A DNA stretch of 64,000 nt from Tuctoria greenei (GCA_036927565.1 JAYESD010000003.1:101603591-101667590); one strand, 5' to 3'; shown: positions 43,094 to 54,476, numbered from the stretch's first letter. Numbers and translations are program-made. The notes: generated by a model from the letters alone, not told the origin.

Positions 43094-44916
43094 TTTAGGA
43101 TCGAAGAGCACGTGAAAAGCTACCAGAGGGGGTTGACTGGTAGATTTAAAAAATCTTACACAGCGGAAACAATTAAATCCCAACCCCTTCGGCAGAAAAA
43201 TGATCTGTTAAAGAAATCGTGTGTGAGACAAATCTAAATGTGTTTCACTGTGACAAAAGTGATAGATATCAGATAGAATCAAGACATGAAGACGACACAA
43301 TAAAAATCACTCAAATCCGTCAAGATAAACTCAATTTACGATTGAAAGATCGAACTAAGGTCAATCTGTCCTACCCGAGAAAAACAGTTCTGAACTTTGC
43401 AAAGAAACTCGTGTAGATCAGAGACCACAAATCTAATAACCGTGAAATTTTGACAGATGATAGATAATCAAGTTGTGAAGATAACACAAAATGAATCACG
43501 TCAATTGGATCTGTAAAACTCGAGTTATGATAAAACCACCGGAGAAAGGTAGTGATGTGCAGAAAACTCGATGAGAAAAACTTATCTAAACAAGCAGGAT
43601 GAACAAGGAACAAAAGTTCCTTTAAACTATGATCTTTATTCAATAGAACACAAGAGTTACAGCCCAAAAGTCGTCTACCACGAGCTCTGGGCTCTCTTGC
43701 TTATATAACCAGCCCTTAGGCCGACCCAAGCTCAACTAGGACTCTAATCCTACTCAAATCACGAATCGAAACTTTCCATAACTGTTTAGGACTCTTCTAT
43801 ACGCAGATAGAAGCAATCTTAAGACTTCCAAACACCTTAGGAACGTATCCCACATTCCTAAAAAAACTCAAATTCGTGACCCGCATGAAATCCTATCATA
43901 ACCAACTCAAATCTTTCCATATTTGAGTCAAACACGACTCAGCCGCAGCTTGAGTCCATAACCTAGTCGGTTGAACCTTTCCGACCAATTCTTTAAGTCC
44001 ACATCTCTTCATCACATCTCAGAACCATGTAGCCACATCCATGCACTCCTTGCAAACGTGCAGTCATCTTCCAATGACGTACATGATACCTTCATATGCA
44101 TTGTTCTTGATTCATACATGCTGCGCAACCTCTCGATCAACTCAACCACAATTCCTCCCAAACTTGGTTGTTGAACCTTTATTTTTTCCATAAGACTAGT
44201 TCAACCGATCCCATCACCAGCCATGTCTTGAACTCAAGCAACACCTGCACATGAATAAACAACCAATACTTCCGAGCACAAGTCCTCGACTTGACTCTCG
44301 TTAGTTCCAAAACAACAACATCTTACGTGAGCACCTCACATAAGCATGTTGCAAACCATAGCAAAATGATATCAGCCTTGACCATCAAAATGCACCAAAA
44401 ACTTAGTAAAAGAATACTAAGCAACCTTTCCATAAGTGTAAAGCAAGTACGAATCATTGCAAGTTAAAAGCAGAACCACTGCAATCAAGCTCCGAACCTT
44501 GCCAAAGCTAACTGGAGGTTGAGTCGGAGCTTACCAAAGCTAGTACAACCTAGCGCCGGAGCTTACCAAAGCTAGTACAACCTAGCGCCAGAGCTTGCCG
44601 AAGCTAGTCGGAACTAGTCAACCCAAAAGCCGGAGCTAGAAAAACATGTCGGAGCTAACCAACATAAGTCGGACCTATCAAAACATATCGGAGCTTAACA
44701 ACGACATGCCGGAGCTATCAAAGACATGCTGGAGCTAAAGACAAAGCTCACCGGAGCTACCCAAAAACATGTCGGACCTAGACAAAGAAATTCGGACCTA
44801 TTGTCGGACCTTGCAGAAGCTCGGAGCTAGAGTCGGACCTTGCTAAAAAGATGTTATGGCAGCATTCAAAACATTTATCATCAAAGCCAATGTATTCAGC
44901 ACACATAGGTCTCACA
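43094..44916 (-). repeat. 5' LTR of Sirevirus-type element
   Basis: 1823 bp. On the minus strand it starts TGTGAGACC and ends GATCCTAAA, where the usual terminal CA is mutated (the other LTR keeps TACA). It has the same CGGAGCT/CGGACCT repeat region (44500-44840), with one extra unit compared with the 3' LTR near 44550. Confidence 0.9.
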
Positions 44917-45517
44917 AAGAAAAGTAGCCATGTTTCGTCCCTGCAAAATAAGAGAGTCCACTCAAAAAGGAGTCATCTCAAATGTCCACATCCACCTCCA
45001 TTTCATCACACATGCACAAGTCTTGAATGAAATAGTTTTGAATTGATTGCTCCTATAGATTGCTTTCCTGACTTAACAATATTATGTATTGCAAATATGC
45101 CTACTACATTCCCTACCAAGCTCCACATATAAGCCTTATTTAGTGGTAGGATGAATTTAGGCAAAATGCTTTGGTGAGGACATATTTCCACTACACATAA
45201 AGGAGAAACTAAGAGAATCAAATTGAGGTACTTAAAAATATAAATTGAGCTCTCCGAAATTTGAGTGGAACATGATTTCTAGGGTATGTGTGCTCCATTT
45301 GTTGTTCTATCTCTCAACCACCCATGAATAGGAGACGACATAAGCCCCATAATGACATGAGATGGGTGATGTATCATGCCAATTTTTGCAATACTATGTA
45401 GGGTATTCTGTTGTGGACATGGTACTTGTGAAAAATAGAAGATCGTAGCAGCTCCTAATCATCAACTTAAAGTCTTGACTTTGCTCAGGACGAGCAAGGG
45501 ATAAGCTTGGGGGAGTT
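44917..45517 (+). other. Continuation of Athila-type 3' region and its PPT
   Basis: This non-coding text continues from 34722. It ends in a CAGGACGAGCAAGGGATAAG block and the polypurine tract AAGCTTGGGGGAGTT (45503-45517) directly before the 3' LTR. No ORF of note. Confidence 0.7.
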
Positions 45518-47095
45518 TGTTGACGGCTGTTATATACTAATTTCACCCATCAATATAACTCAATTATGTGAAGGAATTGTCATTTCTTGCACACATCACC
45601 TTTCTTTTTAACCTATTTCCACTTGTCTTTGGAGAAACAGTGCATGCTGGGAATTATTGCAGTAAATGAGGTAAAAGAGGGGGAGAATTCCTATAAAATA
45701 TCATTCTAGCCAATCAAGCGTCGACATGTGGCATCACATGGATCAAATGGCTCACAAACAGAAGTATCCGAGACTATCCAATGGTGTACACCCTGTATCA
45801 ATCAATGGGACCCACCTGTAAGCCACCTGGAGAAAGCACATGCCGTTTGGAGCCAAGACCAGGTCGGTCGACCTGGTGGTTCGGCCAACCCCTTCCTGGT
45901 GCCAAACTCGATCAACTTTCACGTGTTGGCTCCTCCCATCTTGAAGAAGTCAGTGGTGACTGATTCGTGCACTTTTGATGGCGGGAATCGACCCTTCTGC
46001 ACTTATAAATAGGACCCCCTACCCTCACTTCACACACACCACTTGAGTATTCATTCAATTGTATCCAATTTTCTCCATAGGTTTAGAGGAGTTTAGGCTG
46101 TAGAGAGGAGAGCCTCTAGTCTATAGTACAAGTAGGATAGGAGTATAAGAAGTATCCTCCCAATTCCTAATTGGGAAAGGTAGGGCTCTCATATTCTTAT
46201 TTGTATTTGTGACTTTGCTCTTAATAAAGATGTTATCTTTAGTCTTCTATTGTTCATATACTTGGATGAAGCGTTTCTTGTGTGATTGCTGATTCCAATA
46301 TATGTGGTAGGAGTAGTATTTATGATTATGCTATACCATTCTCATTATATCATCATAAGCACTACAAACCCCCACTATAGTCTAATTAGCTATGACATGA
46401 TTATGTTAATGTGAATCACTTATGCTATGTATTAACATTGATTCGATGATGATTTAGTTTGTTGCCTTAGGATAGCTTGTCCTAGGATCTTAAGGCAATT
46501 ACTTAATATGCTAGCATAGTGCTAGGATAGATAAGTAGCGTCAAATGTCTCGTAGACCCACAAATTGAAGAGGTAGGCAGTAGGTGGTGACAACACTATC
46601 TTTCCTTTGTAATCCTCCATGTTCGTCTATGCCACAGGCTCTTGGCGGGAGTCATCCTAGTGTTGCTAGGGGTAAACCCGTGCCCAATGTGTTAATCAAC
46701 TTAGCATGAGAATCATAACTAATATGATCCTTAGTAACTAACTTAGGCTATGTATATGTATATTAGAAGCACAATAGGAGTATCTACCTACCTCTTAGCC
46801 TAGTCCCTCTTTACCTCATTTAGCCCCCTTTAGGATATAATGCTTTTGTGTGTTACCTCCAAACTATCATTTACCCATCCTTACTAGAACCCTACCTAGA
46901 CTAATCTATCCTCTCTATTTGATGATTGCTTTGCTTCCACCTAGCCTACTTTTGAGAGAATATAAATGACACCCTTTAGGACTACACAAAAAGGGGAAAT
47001 GCTACATCGATAGCTTTCTTGCGCTTGCCGTCAACAAGCATTTCTAGCACCATTGTCAGGGATGATTTGTTAGTGTTACTTATGGACTATCAACC
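45518..47095 (+). repeat. 3' LTR of Athila-type element
   Basis: 1578 bp, starting TGTTGACGG and ending ACTATCAACC (the terminal CA became CC). The TATA box TATAAATAG is at 46004-46012. It aligns along its length with 27943-29542 with scattered substitutions. Confidence 0.9.
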
Positions 47096-47189
47096 GTCAC
47101 TTCGTGCCTTCTCCTCCTGCTGCAGCAAACCCACAGGACAAGATAGTTATTCATCCGATTGGCGATATGTAAGTAAATCTCTAACACTT

Positions 47190-47191
<2 letters not shown>

Positions 47192-47251
<60 letters not shown>
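47192..47251. repeat. (TA)n microsatellite in an intron
   Basis: A TA run of about 60 bp in the intron of the CACTA second gene. Apparent Tyr/Ile-repeat peptides are artefacts. Confidence 0.95.
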
Positions 47252-47253
<2 letters not shown>

Positions 47254-48837
47254 TGACATTTCATTGGGACATTTCATTGGGGGGTTGGTAAGATGACTCA
47301 TTCTCGGGTCAAGGAAAGCACATATAGGTCAACCGTGTCCTGGGCAGTCTCTTCTGTTTTCACTACTCAGGTGGAGTGAACGGTGTCACCGCGTCGTCGT
47401 GGGTCGATTATGGGACCGCTGCGCACGTGGCACAGAGCAAGCACCAGGAGGCTGTGTGGTCCGACTTCATGGTATGTATCAAATAAAATACTTTAATACA
47501 AGCCAATGATACTTTTTATACAATTACTTACAAATTTTTTTATGTAAAGCACGATACCATTTGGAGAACGAGAGCGAGGTGGACCATGCCAGGATAGTCT
47601 TCCACAACAACGCCAAGAAGATCCTGACGCAATCCCTTTCAAGTGCCCGAATTCAAGCTACAAACAAATACATCAAAGCTACATCCGGAGGAGCGAGAGG
47701 CGCACCAGTTCATGGAGACGCGAGAGCCGGGCTAGTTCAGGGAGATGTCTTCCACGTACCTGACTGTGGAGGAGTATATGGAGGTAAATTGTCGATTTTT
47801 TTGTTGCATTATCTAATTTTGTTACAAGTGCTTTCACCTAATAATAATTCTGTGCAAGGTAATGAAGGAGTGCAGTGGCTAGAGGGCCGACAAAGGGCGT
47901 ACCAGGCTCTCTGCTTGAAGTGGGCGAGCGAAGATTTCCAAAACCTCTCCCGCAGCCGTAGACAGCAGAGGGACATACCTGTCACACTTTTTCGGTGCAG
48001 AAGGGTACTTGCGGAAATATAAACGCAGTGCAATTGTAACTATGTATTATGTTTATTTATGTTTAATATATTCATTGTGCTAACACGTGTACCCGAAGGA
48101 GCATGAAACTGGTTAGGTGCCCGCATCAATTGAGGTGTGGAAGAGGGGTCACAAAGGAGGTGATCCTTCACAACCTGACCAACTGTGTTCTTAATCGGCG
48201 ACGGAGGCAATGGTGAGTTGATTTTTCACTCATATTGAATTATTTTAATCAATTTGGTTGGCAAAGCGGACCAATTGTTCTTCAAGTTGCATGGCTTAGC
48301 AGAGATGGAACACCTCACGACCGGGGAGTTAATCTTCTTTTGGAATTACTATGTACGAGTTTGCTGGAGTGGTCGACTCAAATGTAATAAACTTTCTTGT
48401 TTATGTAGGTTGGACACGTTCCAAGGAGTGGTCGACTCCAGGCAGGCGCATCCCACCTTGTCGAGTGGCTCATCCTCCAGGCAATATAGCATCCGGGCCA
48501 CCCACCTAGAGCTCCAAAGTGTCCAGGATGAGCTCCATAGGACACAGGAGGAGCTCCAGTTAGAGAGGGAGAGCCAAGACCACAAAGTTGCAGCCGCCAG
48601 GGCCAGGGAGGAGTACCTAACCTCGTATATGTGCAGTTTCATATGGCAATGGCAGTAAGTGATAGTCATTCAACTATGTTTTTAAAAGTTATAAAAGAAA
48701 TATGTGCTAATGCTTTGTGATCGCAGGCTATAACGGCTGGACAGCAGGATGTCCTTCAATGGTGGGAGCCACCAGGGGTTGAGCAAGAGTAGCCACAACA
48801 GCCTACTCCAGGAGCTCAGGTACATTCTAAATAGCCT

Positions 48838-49000
48838 TAGTTAAACTTGCTCAAATCTAGTTAAACCAGCTCATTTCTAGCTAAACTTGCTAAAATCTAA
48901 CTAAACATAGTTAAAGTTGCTCAATTCTAGCTAAACTTGCTGAAATCTAACTAAACTTTGCTAAAGTTGCTCAATTCTAGCTAAACTTGCGCAAATATAT
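48838..49000. repeat. Imperfect tandem repeats in an intron
   Basis: About three units of roughly 53 bp, built of TTGCTCAATTCTAGCTAAAC and TTGCTRAAATCTAACTAAAC half-units. They lie in the last intron of the CACTA second gene. Confidence 0.8.
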
Positions 49001-49320
49001 CAAAATTAGATTAACTTTCTAATATATGATCTAACTATACTTATCCATGACAGGGATCGAGGACGGAGGCTCGCACTCCATCACCGAATGTACCGGGAGC
49101 GCAAGGACGACTCCATGACGAGTTCCCGATTCCGAAACTAGCGGACGGGGTAGTGCGTAATTTGTTGCATGTAAATGCTTGTTTTGGACTTGTGATATAC
49201 TTTTGTTTCAATGCATGTGGTATATGTTAATGCCTGTCATATATTTATTAGTGCCAGTGTGAGCTGGCCATTGAGCCAGTGTTGGCCTTGAAGCCAGGGC
49301 AATGTTTTATGTTTTAAAAA

Positions 49321-49717
49321 AATTGGAATCTTATTTATGACGGTTACATTGTAGATAAGCAGACAGCATTTACAACGGTCTGCGAACCGCCGTAAATAAG
49401 CACACAATAGTTACGAAGGCTGGCGAGAACCGTTGTAAACAATTCAAATATATTTACGACGGGCACCATCGTAAATAGGTTTCCCACCCCGCCACGTGGC
49501 AGTGTGGACTTATTTATGAGGGCTCGATTCGACCTTCGTAAATAACAATATTTACGATGGTTACCACCGTAAATAATTTTATTTATGAGGTTTTTTTAAT
49601 GTCGTCTAGAAACCATCGCAAATAAGCGATGATCGTTGTAAATAGGTTATTTACAATGGTTATTCCCTTATTTACGATGGTTTCGCACCCTCGCTAGTTA
49701 GCGGGATTCCTGTAGTG
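49321..49717 (+). repeat. CACTA 1 right subterminal repeats and TIR
   Basis: More than ten direct and inverted variants of TTTACGATGGTT / AACCATCGTAAATA fill the stretch, ending in CGGGATTCCTGTAGTG. This mirrors 17753-18010. The preceding text (49146-49320) is the 3' end of the second gene, with a repeated GAGCCAGTG/GAGCTGGCC patch. Confidence 0.8.
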
Positions 49718-50406
49718 GTTATTTAGTAGGTTATATAGATAGTTATATGTAACATCCCACAATTTTGAAAAGAATTCAAATTCAAGTTTATATTCAGATT
49801 TAAATTCAAGATTTAATAAGGCAAACCCAAAATTTGACTTCACCAAAATGTTTAACATATTTCATAGAATCCCTCAGCAATTTTTATGCTTTTAGATATT
49901 CTATTTGCATTTTACAAAAGTGTGAAGAATTAGAAATCAAAGAAAAAGAAAATTTCTGTGGGTCCCACGTGTCAGTCTCTCACCACTTCCTTCCTTTTTT
50001 TCTTTACCGCCACAGACACAGGCAGCTCGCCACAGCGATTGGCGCTAGGCGGTGAGCACTGCCACCGAGCAGCCTTCAAATCGCGTGTGTCCAATGAAGT
50101 CATATCTCGTTTTCCACACCCACCCTCGTTTCCTGCTTGTGCACTGCCTAACACTACGGAAAAAACCCAGCCGCCAGTGCCGCCTCTCTTCGCATTGCCA
50201 TCGCGTTCATCGCACCGTAGCCACCGTTGAGGGTCCGAGCTTGCTTCTCTTATTTCCAAACCAAACCTCTCTCCATCACCCATCAAGTTGGGTGAATCGC
50301 CATCATCTTTCTTGGAGCGAGCAAAGAGACCTTCGTTGCCTTCACTGTGAAATTCATCGCTACTGGTGCATGTGAGTCAGAGTTCCTCCGCACACCTCAT
50401 CCCAAC

Positions 50407-51082
50407 TGTTAGTGATCTGCCGCGGACAGCTCTAAGCATGCACCAGGAAGGAACAGAAGGTGCTGCTCCCACGCTGAAACAGAGTAGGACTCCGTTTGGA
50501 GCACAAGAAGGATTCAGTAAAGGTGGGGGGCGTGCACCAGAATATGGGAGACCCAGTTGGACTCTAGTAGGCTTGCTGTGCAGAAGAAAAAGTTGGCAGG
50601 ACCAGACTATTTCCTGTGCAGCGGTAGTTAAAAGATAGAATAGAGTTAGGGTTGGATTCAGTAAATGTGTGGCAGGCACCAGAGTCCAGTTTTAGTTAAA
50701 TAATAGATAGAGCTAGAGTTTGTTATCATGTGGTCACTTGTAATAGAATAAAACTCCCCTGTATCAGGCTATAAATGCCACTGCTCTTGCCCTGTATCAT
50801 ATCCCATCAAAGAGAATAAAGTAACCAAAAGGACGGAACAGTCATACGCAGCTGATCAATCTCGCCTAGATTGATCTGCAACTCGTCTAGTTCTTGTGTC
50901 TACATGCTTAGAACAGGAACCTTTGGACCAGACTTGTTTCCCCAATTTCTGCTCTGAACAGCTCTCCTAAAACCTTCTGCTCTCATCTGTGAAGTTTTCA
51001 CAACGTTGCTGAATACCTGTGCAGGTCTGTTCTCAACAGGAAAAATCTGATCTGAGGTGTTCAGGATACCAAATTTCTAACA
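50407..51082 (+). repeat. 5' LTR of RT-less copia element, with primer site
   Basis: 676 bp, TGTTAGTGATCTGCCG...TTTCTAACA. A TATA-like GGCTATAAATGCC lies near 50769. After a 4-bp gap, TGGTACCATAGCC (51087-51099) matches the initiator-Met primer site TGGTATCAGAGCC at 11 of 13 bases. Confidence 0.85.
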
Positions 51083-51102
51083 ATCGTGGTACCATAGCCG
51101 TG

Positions 51103-53130
51103 ATGACGGAACATTTGATCTGTCAAAGCAGCAGCGCCGGCAGCGTCACCATCGGCAAGATCAATATGACAACCCATCCGACAGCTTGTGAGGTGAACAC
51201 GGGATCCAGGTTCTCCATACTCATGAAGACCAACTACACGGAGTGGACTGCTATGATGAAGATCAAGCTACGGGCACGGCTGCTTTGGGAGGTGGTAGAG
51301 AAAGGCAATGCAATCGAGCAGGAGGACATGATGGTGCTGGACATCCTCGTCAGCGCTGTCATACCAGAGATGATCACAATGATCGGGAGAAGAAGACGAC
51401 AAATGAAGCATGGGAGACGATCACCATCATGCAGGTCGAGGCTGACCACGTGACTATGATGATAGCGTAGGAACTCTGACGAGAGTTCGAGGCTGCTGCC
51501 TTCAAGCATGGTGAGGGGATTTAGGACATCTCCCTCCGGTTGAGTGGCATGGTGGCACGCCATGTCTCACTGGAGGAGCCACTGGAGGAGTCGATGGTCG
51601 TGCAGAAGCTCATACAAAGCATTCCCCAATGTTTCTATCATATCACAATGGAGATCATGACTTTGCTAAACATGTCGACCATCACATTGTCGGATGTTAT
51701 GGGATGGTTGAGGGCCACCAAAAGTGCCTTCGACACAACACGATGAAGTGGAGGAGTTCATGACGACGAGATGTATCTCACTCGGGAAGAGTGGGAGGAA
51801 CAGGTGGAGGAGCGGGTTGTCGAGTCTTCAAAGAATGGCAACGGCAGAGGCCCACCAAAGAAGAACTAGAAGGTTTCTAGAAAGGATATTCTATGGGGCC
51901 AATGCAACAAGTGTGGGAAGAAGGGTCATTGGGCAAAAGAGTGTCAATCAAAGTTTAAGTAGGATGAGCAGCAGCAGTAGGATCACATGACAAAGGCAGA
52001 AGAGGAGGCCACATACAAGAGTGTCCCACATGACCACTAGAGATAGTGGAGGGATGTATCTTCGCGCATCAGGCCAAAGACGACGGCTCCTGTGGCGACA
52101 CTTGGTACCTCAACATGGGTGCTACCAAGCACATGATAGGTTCGCACGCTATCTTCTCTGAGATTTATAAGAACATCGTCAAGACGATAAAGTTCGGCAA
52201 TGACTCAATCATGCAGATCCAAGAGAAGGGTACGGTCATCTTTGCTGGCAAGAAGGGTGAGCACAGGAGTCTCGCCGATGTCTACTTCGTCCCGTGCCTC
52301 ACCACCAACATATCATCAATGTCAGTAGACTGGATGAGGGCGGCTACAACAACACAGTACATGGAGGAGTGATGCAGATACGGGATGAAAAGAATCGTCT
52401 CCTCAAATGAGTATAGCGCACGACAACAATTTGTACTCTGTCAGGCTCAACATCATGTGGTTCATCTGTCTGACCATGAAGCGCGGTGATGTTGAACGGT
52501 GCACATAGGGCGCGCTCGACCTCATCCACAGTGACATCAGTGGGCTAATTACTCTGACCACAGGTGGCTCTATCTTCTCGCAAGCAAGGAACATGCACCC
52601 AAGTTGATTTAGCAGTTTCAAGCTACAACTAAATTAGACTCTGGTAGGAGGCTGAAGCTACTCTATACTAATCGTGGGGAGGAGTTTACATCACAGAAGT
52701 TTGGCGAGTACTGCGCTTAGTAGGCCATACAACACCATCTCACAAGCCCCTACACATTGCAGCATATTGGGCTTGTAGTGCGATGCTACCAAGCGATAGT
52801 CGACATGGCACAGAGCTTGTTGAAGGCAAAGGGGCTCCCATTGAAGTTCTGAGGTGAAGCAGTCATGACAACTCTGTATTTCCTAAATCGATCCCCAACA
52901 CGAAGCCTTGAGGGGAAGACGCCTTACAAAGCTTGGCATGAGCAACGACAAGCCATCCACTACCTAAAAATCTTGGGTGCATGGGGTATGTAAAGAAGAC
53001 GCCAATCATGTTCCTTGGGTATGCTACAGGTACAGAAGCATACCAAATGTACAATCCAATGAATTGGTGCGTCCACATCACGTGTGATGCAGTCTTCAAT
53101 GAGGCTGTCAAGTGGGATTGTGGCTAAGGA
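51103..53130 (+). pseudogene. Copia gag, protease and integrase, heavily broken
   Basis: Gag starts MTEHLICQ at 51103 and has NTGSRFSILMKTNYTEWTAMMKIKL. A frameshift near 51390 follows. Later frames give KLIQSIPQCF and WLRATK, and a zinc knuckle CNKCGKKGHWAKEC at about 51900-51945. The protease reads WYLNMGATKHM (52103-52135), where the catalytic Asp is Asn (52112-52114). Downstream, SLADVYFVPCLTTNI marks the protease end. The integrase is recognisable through many stops: DLIHSDISG near 52515, NRGEEF near 52672, a KGLPLKF-GEAVMTTLYFLNRSP segment near 52830 and KTPYKAWHE near 52918, ending in the copia-type FLGYATGTEAYQMYNP. Nothing here can be functional. Confidence 0.8.
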
Positions 53131-53795
53131 GCAGCAAGTGAAGACTTCATCACATTCTACGTTGACTCCACGGGTCTAGCAGCCACATGACCATGTGTTC
53201 TAGGTGTTGGATTTGCTGTTCCAAGCATCAGAACAGTTCTGCAGGGGTTAGGAGGACCTGTACGGTGCACTAGAATCGCTAATTCACGGGCTGCAGCAGC
53301 TGGGAGGATCACTGGAGGTATTGGAGTCCTGAACAACACAGTCCAGAACAACACCCAAGTGTTGTCGTCCCTATGGGAGGTAACGAGGTTGAAGACTGAA
53401 GCTCCCACAAGACTTTCGAGCATCCTCCAAGATCCATCAAGTTGGTCACACCGCCGAGGAATACCAACAGCTAGGTCGACGCCTACCACGACAAGGACAC
53501 GACTATCACCTCTCCAAGGCACGCTCCACAAAGCTTCGAGAAGGGTGAGCTCATGTTCATCACCGCGGAGGAGTCTAAGTCGTTCATGGAAATCATGTCT
53601 ACTGAAGAGAATGAGACAAGGTACGGTAAGGTGATGAAGCACAAGGAGCAGTTGGTGGCCTAGGGCAAAGGCTATGAAAAAGGTGGTGACGGACATCTTG
53701 ACCAAGGAAGTTGGAAGATAGAAGACCGTCAAGATGGAAAAAAAGGATTGGGATCCTGGACTAGACTTGCGCCGGCGCCAGAATCAGGAGGAGAA
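53131..53795 (+). other. Unassigned tail where RT/RNase H are expected
   Basis: This lies between the integrase end and the 3' LTR. One frame reads FEKGELMFITAEESKSFMEI (about 53537-53600) and stays open for a while, but it matches no copia domain I know. No YVDD, no PPGF and no RNase H motif is seen. It could be foreign sequence joined by deletion, or a very decayed spacer. The last bases form the PPT. Confidence 0.5.
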
Positions 53796-54476
53796 TGCTA
53801 GTGATCCTGCCGCGGACAGCTCTCGGCATGAACCAGGGAAGGACCAGAAGGTGCAGCACGCATGCAGAATCAGAGTAGGATTCGGTTTTAAGTCCAGGAA
53901 GGATTCTGGAAAGGTTGGGGGCATGCACCAGAACCTGGGAGTTCGAGTTGGACTGTAGTAGGCTTGCTGTGCGGCAGCTAAAGTAGGAAGGATCAGACGA
54001 TTTACTGTGCGTCAGTAGTTAATGATAGAATAGAGTCTCAGTTGGACTCAGTAAAGGTGCAGCAGGCACTAGAGTCCAGCTTTAGTTAAAGAATAGATAG
54101 AGCTAGAGTTCTGTCTCATGTGGTCACATGTAATAGAATAAAATACAGCTGTACCAGGCTATAAAAGCCACCACTCTTGCCCTGTATTATATCCCATCAG
54201 TGAGAATAAATTAATCCACCGAAAAGATATAACCGTCCTATGCAGCTGATCAATCTCGGCTAAATTAATCTACAACTCATCTAGTTCTTGTGTCTACACG
54301 CCTAGAACAAGAACCTTCGAACCAGACTTCTTTCTCCATGTTCTGCTCAGAACAGCTCTCCTACGACCCTCTGCTCTCATATGTGAAGCCTCGACAAGGT
54401 TGCTGAATACCTGTGCAGGCCTGTTCTCAACAGAACAGATCGGAACCAAGGTGTTCAGGACACTGGATTTTCAACA
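53796..54476 (+). repeat. 3' LTR of RT-less copia element
   Basis: 681 bp, TGCTAGTGATCCTGCCG...TTTTCAACA, aligned over its length with 50407-51082 (shared CCGCGGACAGCTCT and CCTGTGCAGG blocks) with scattered differences. Confidence 0.9.

Larger units (their letters stand above)
34723..44916 (-). mobile_element. Sirevirus-type Ty1/copia element
   Basis: LTRs lie at 34723-36507 (3') and 43094-44916 (5'), with a perfect 5-bp target duplication AAGAA at 34718-34722 and 44917-44921. On the minus strand the order is 5' LTR, initiator-Met primer site, long gag with two zinc knuckles and a coiled-coil extension, protease, integrase, RT with YVDD, RNase H, multiple PPT-like tracts, 3' LTR. LTRs near 1.8 kb, the extended gag and the PPT cluster fit the Sirevirus lineage. 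All domains are present but carry stops, frameshifts and lost catalytic residues. It is the innermost, and so the latest, insertion of this nest. Confidence 0.9.
27943..47095 (+). mobile_element. Athila-type gypsy element, non-autonomous, RT/IN lost
   Basis: LTRs at 27943-29542 and 45518-47095 are flanked by a perfect GTCAC duplication (27938-27942 and 47096-47100), inside an exon of the CACTA second gene whose frame continues across the gap. The primer-binding site (29551) and PPT (AAGCTTGGGGGAGTT, 45503-45517) are present. The interior has gag-protease (29665-31577) and a downstream extra ORF (32394-33887), but no RT, RNase H or integrase. A Sirevirus-type copia element is nested at 34723-44916. 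Without it the element would be about 9 kb. Confidence 0.85.
47096..49145 (+). pseudogene. CACTA 1 second gene (Transposase_24-like), later exons
   Basis: Right after the LTR element the first exon resumes in frame (FVPSPPAAANPQDKIVIHPIGDM) and ends at a donor-like GTAAGT near 47168. A (TA)n-containing intron follows. Later pieces include NESEVDHARIVFHNNAKKI and SSARIQATNKYIKA (47561-47700), WLEGRQRAYQALCLKWASEDF (47878-47940), a Glu/Gln-rich coiled coil LHRTQEELQLERESQ (48530-48590) and a short last exon near 49053-49145 (RTEARTPSPNVPGAQ). The order matches the gene of CACTA 2 (59073-56388). Exon frames are broken in several places. The predicted role is accessory transposition protein binding DNA at the subterminal repeats. 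Confidence 0.65.
17753..49717 (+). mobile_element. CACTA (En/Spm) transposon 1, with nested insertions
   Basis: The left end reads CACTACAGGAAACTCG and the right end, on the minus strand, reads CACTACAGGAATCCCG. Similarity continues inward (ATTAACGAGG / ACTAGCGAGG). The flanks carry a 3-bp target duplication GTT (17750-17752 and 49718-49720), as expected for CACTA. Both ends have arrays of TTTACGATGGTT-like subterminal repeats. Inside, the TNP2 gene (19081-27480) precedes a Transposase_24-like gene (27625-49145). Three LTR elements are nested: 20425-25559 in TNP2, 27943-47095 in the second gene, and 34723-44916 inside the latter. Without these insertions the element would be about 7.7 kb. Both genes are broken. 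Confidence 0.85.
50407..54476 (+). mobile_element. Ty1/copia element lacking RT and RNase H
   Basis: LTRs at 50407-51082 and 53796-54476 are flanked by a perfect CCAAC duplication (50402-50406 and 54477-54481). A primer site (51087-51099) and a PPT (CAGGAGGAGAA before 53796) are present. The interior carries gag, a mutated protease and a broken integrase core. No RT or RNase H motif (YVDD, KHIDI) can be found in the 650 bp before the 3' LTR. The element is therefore a deletion derivative that still moved or has kept its ends. Confidence 0.85.

Noticed and set aside
47019..47301. Open frames on both strands across the second TA microsatellite
   Set aside because: They are simple-repeat translation artefacts spanning an LTR end and an intron.
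49972..50286. Host gene on the minus strand in the GC-rich segment
   Set aside because: The segment is the promoter and leader part of a gypsy LTR-like block. There is no domain and no splice context.
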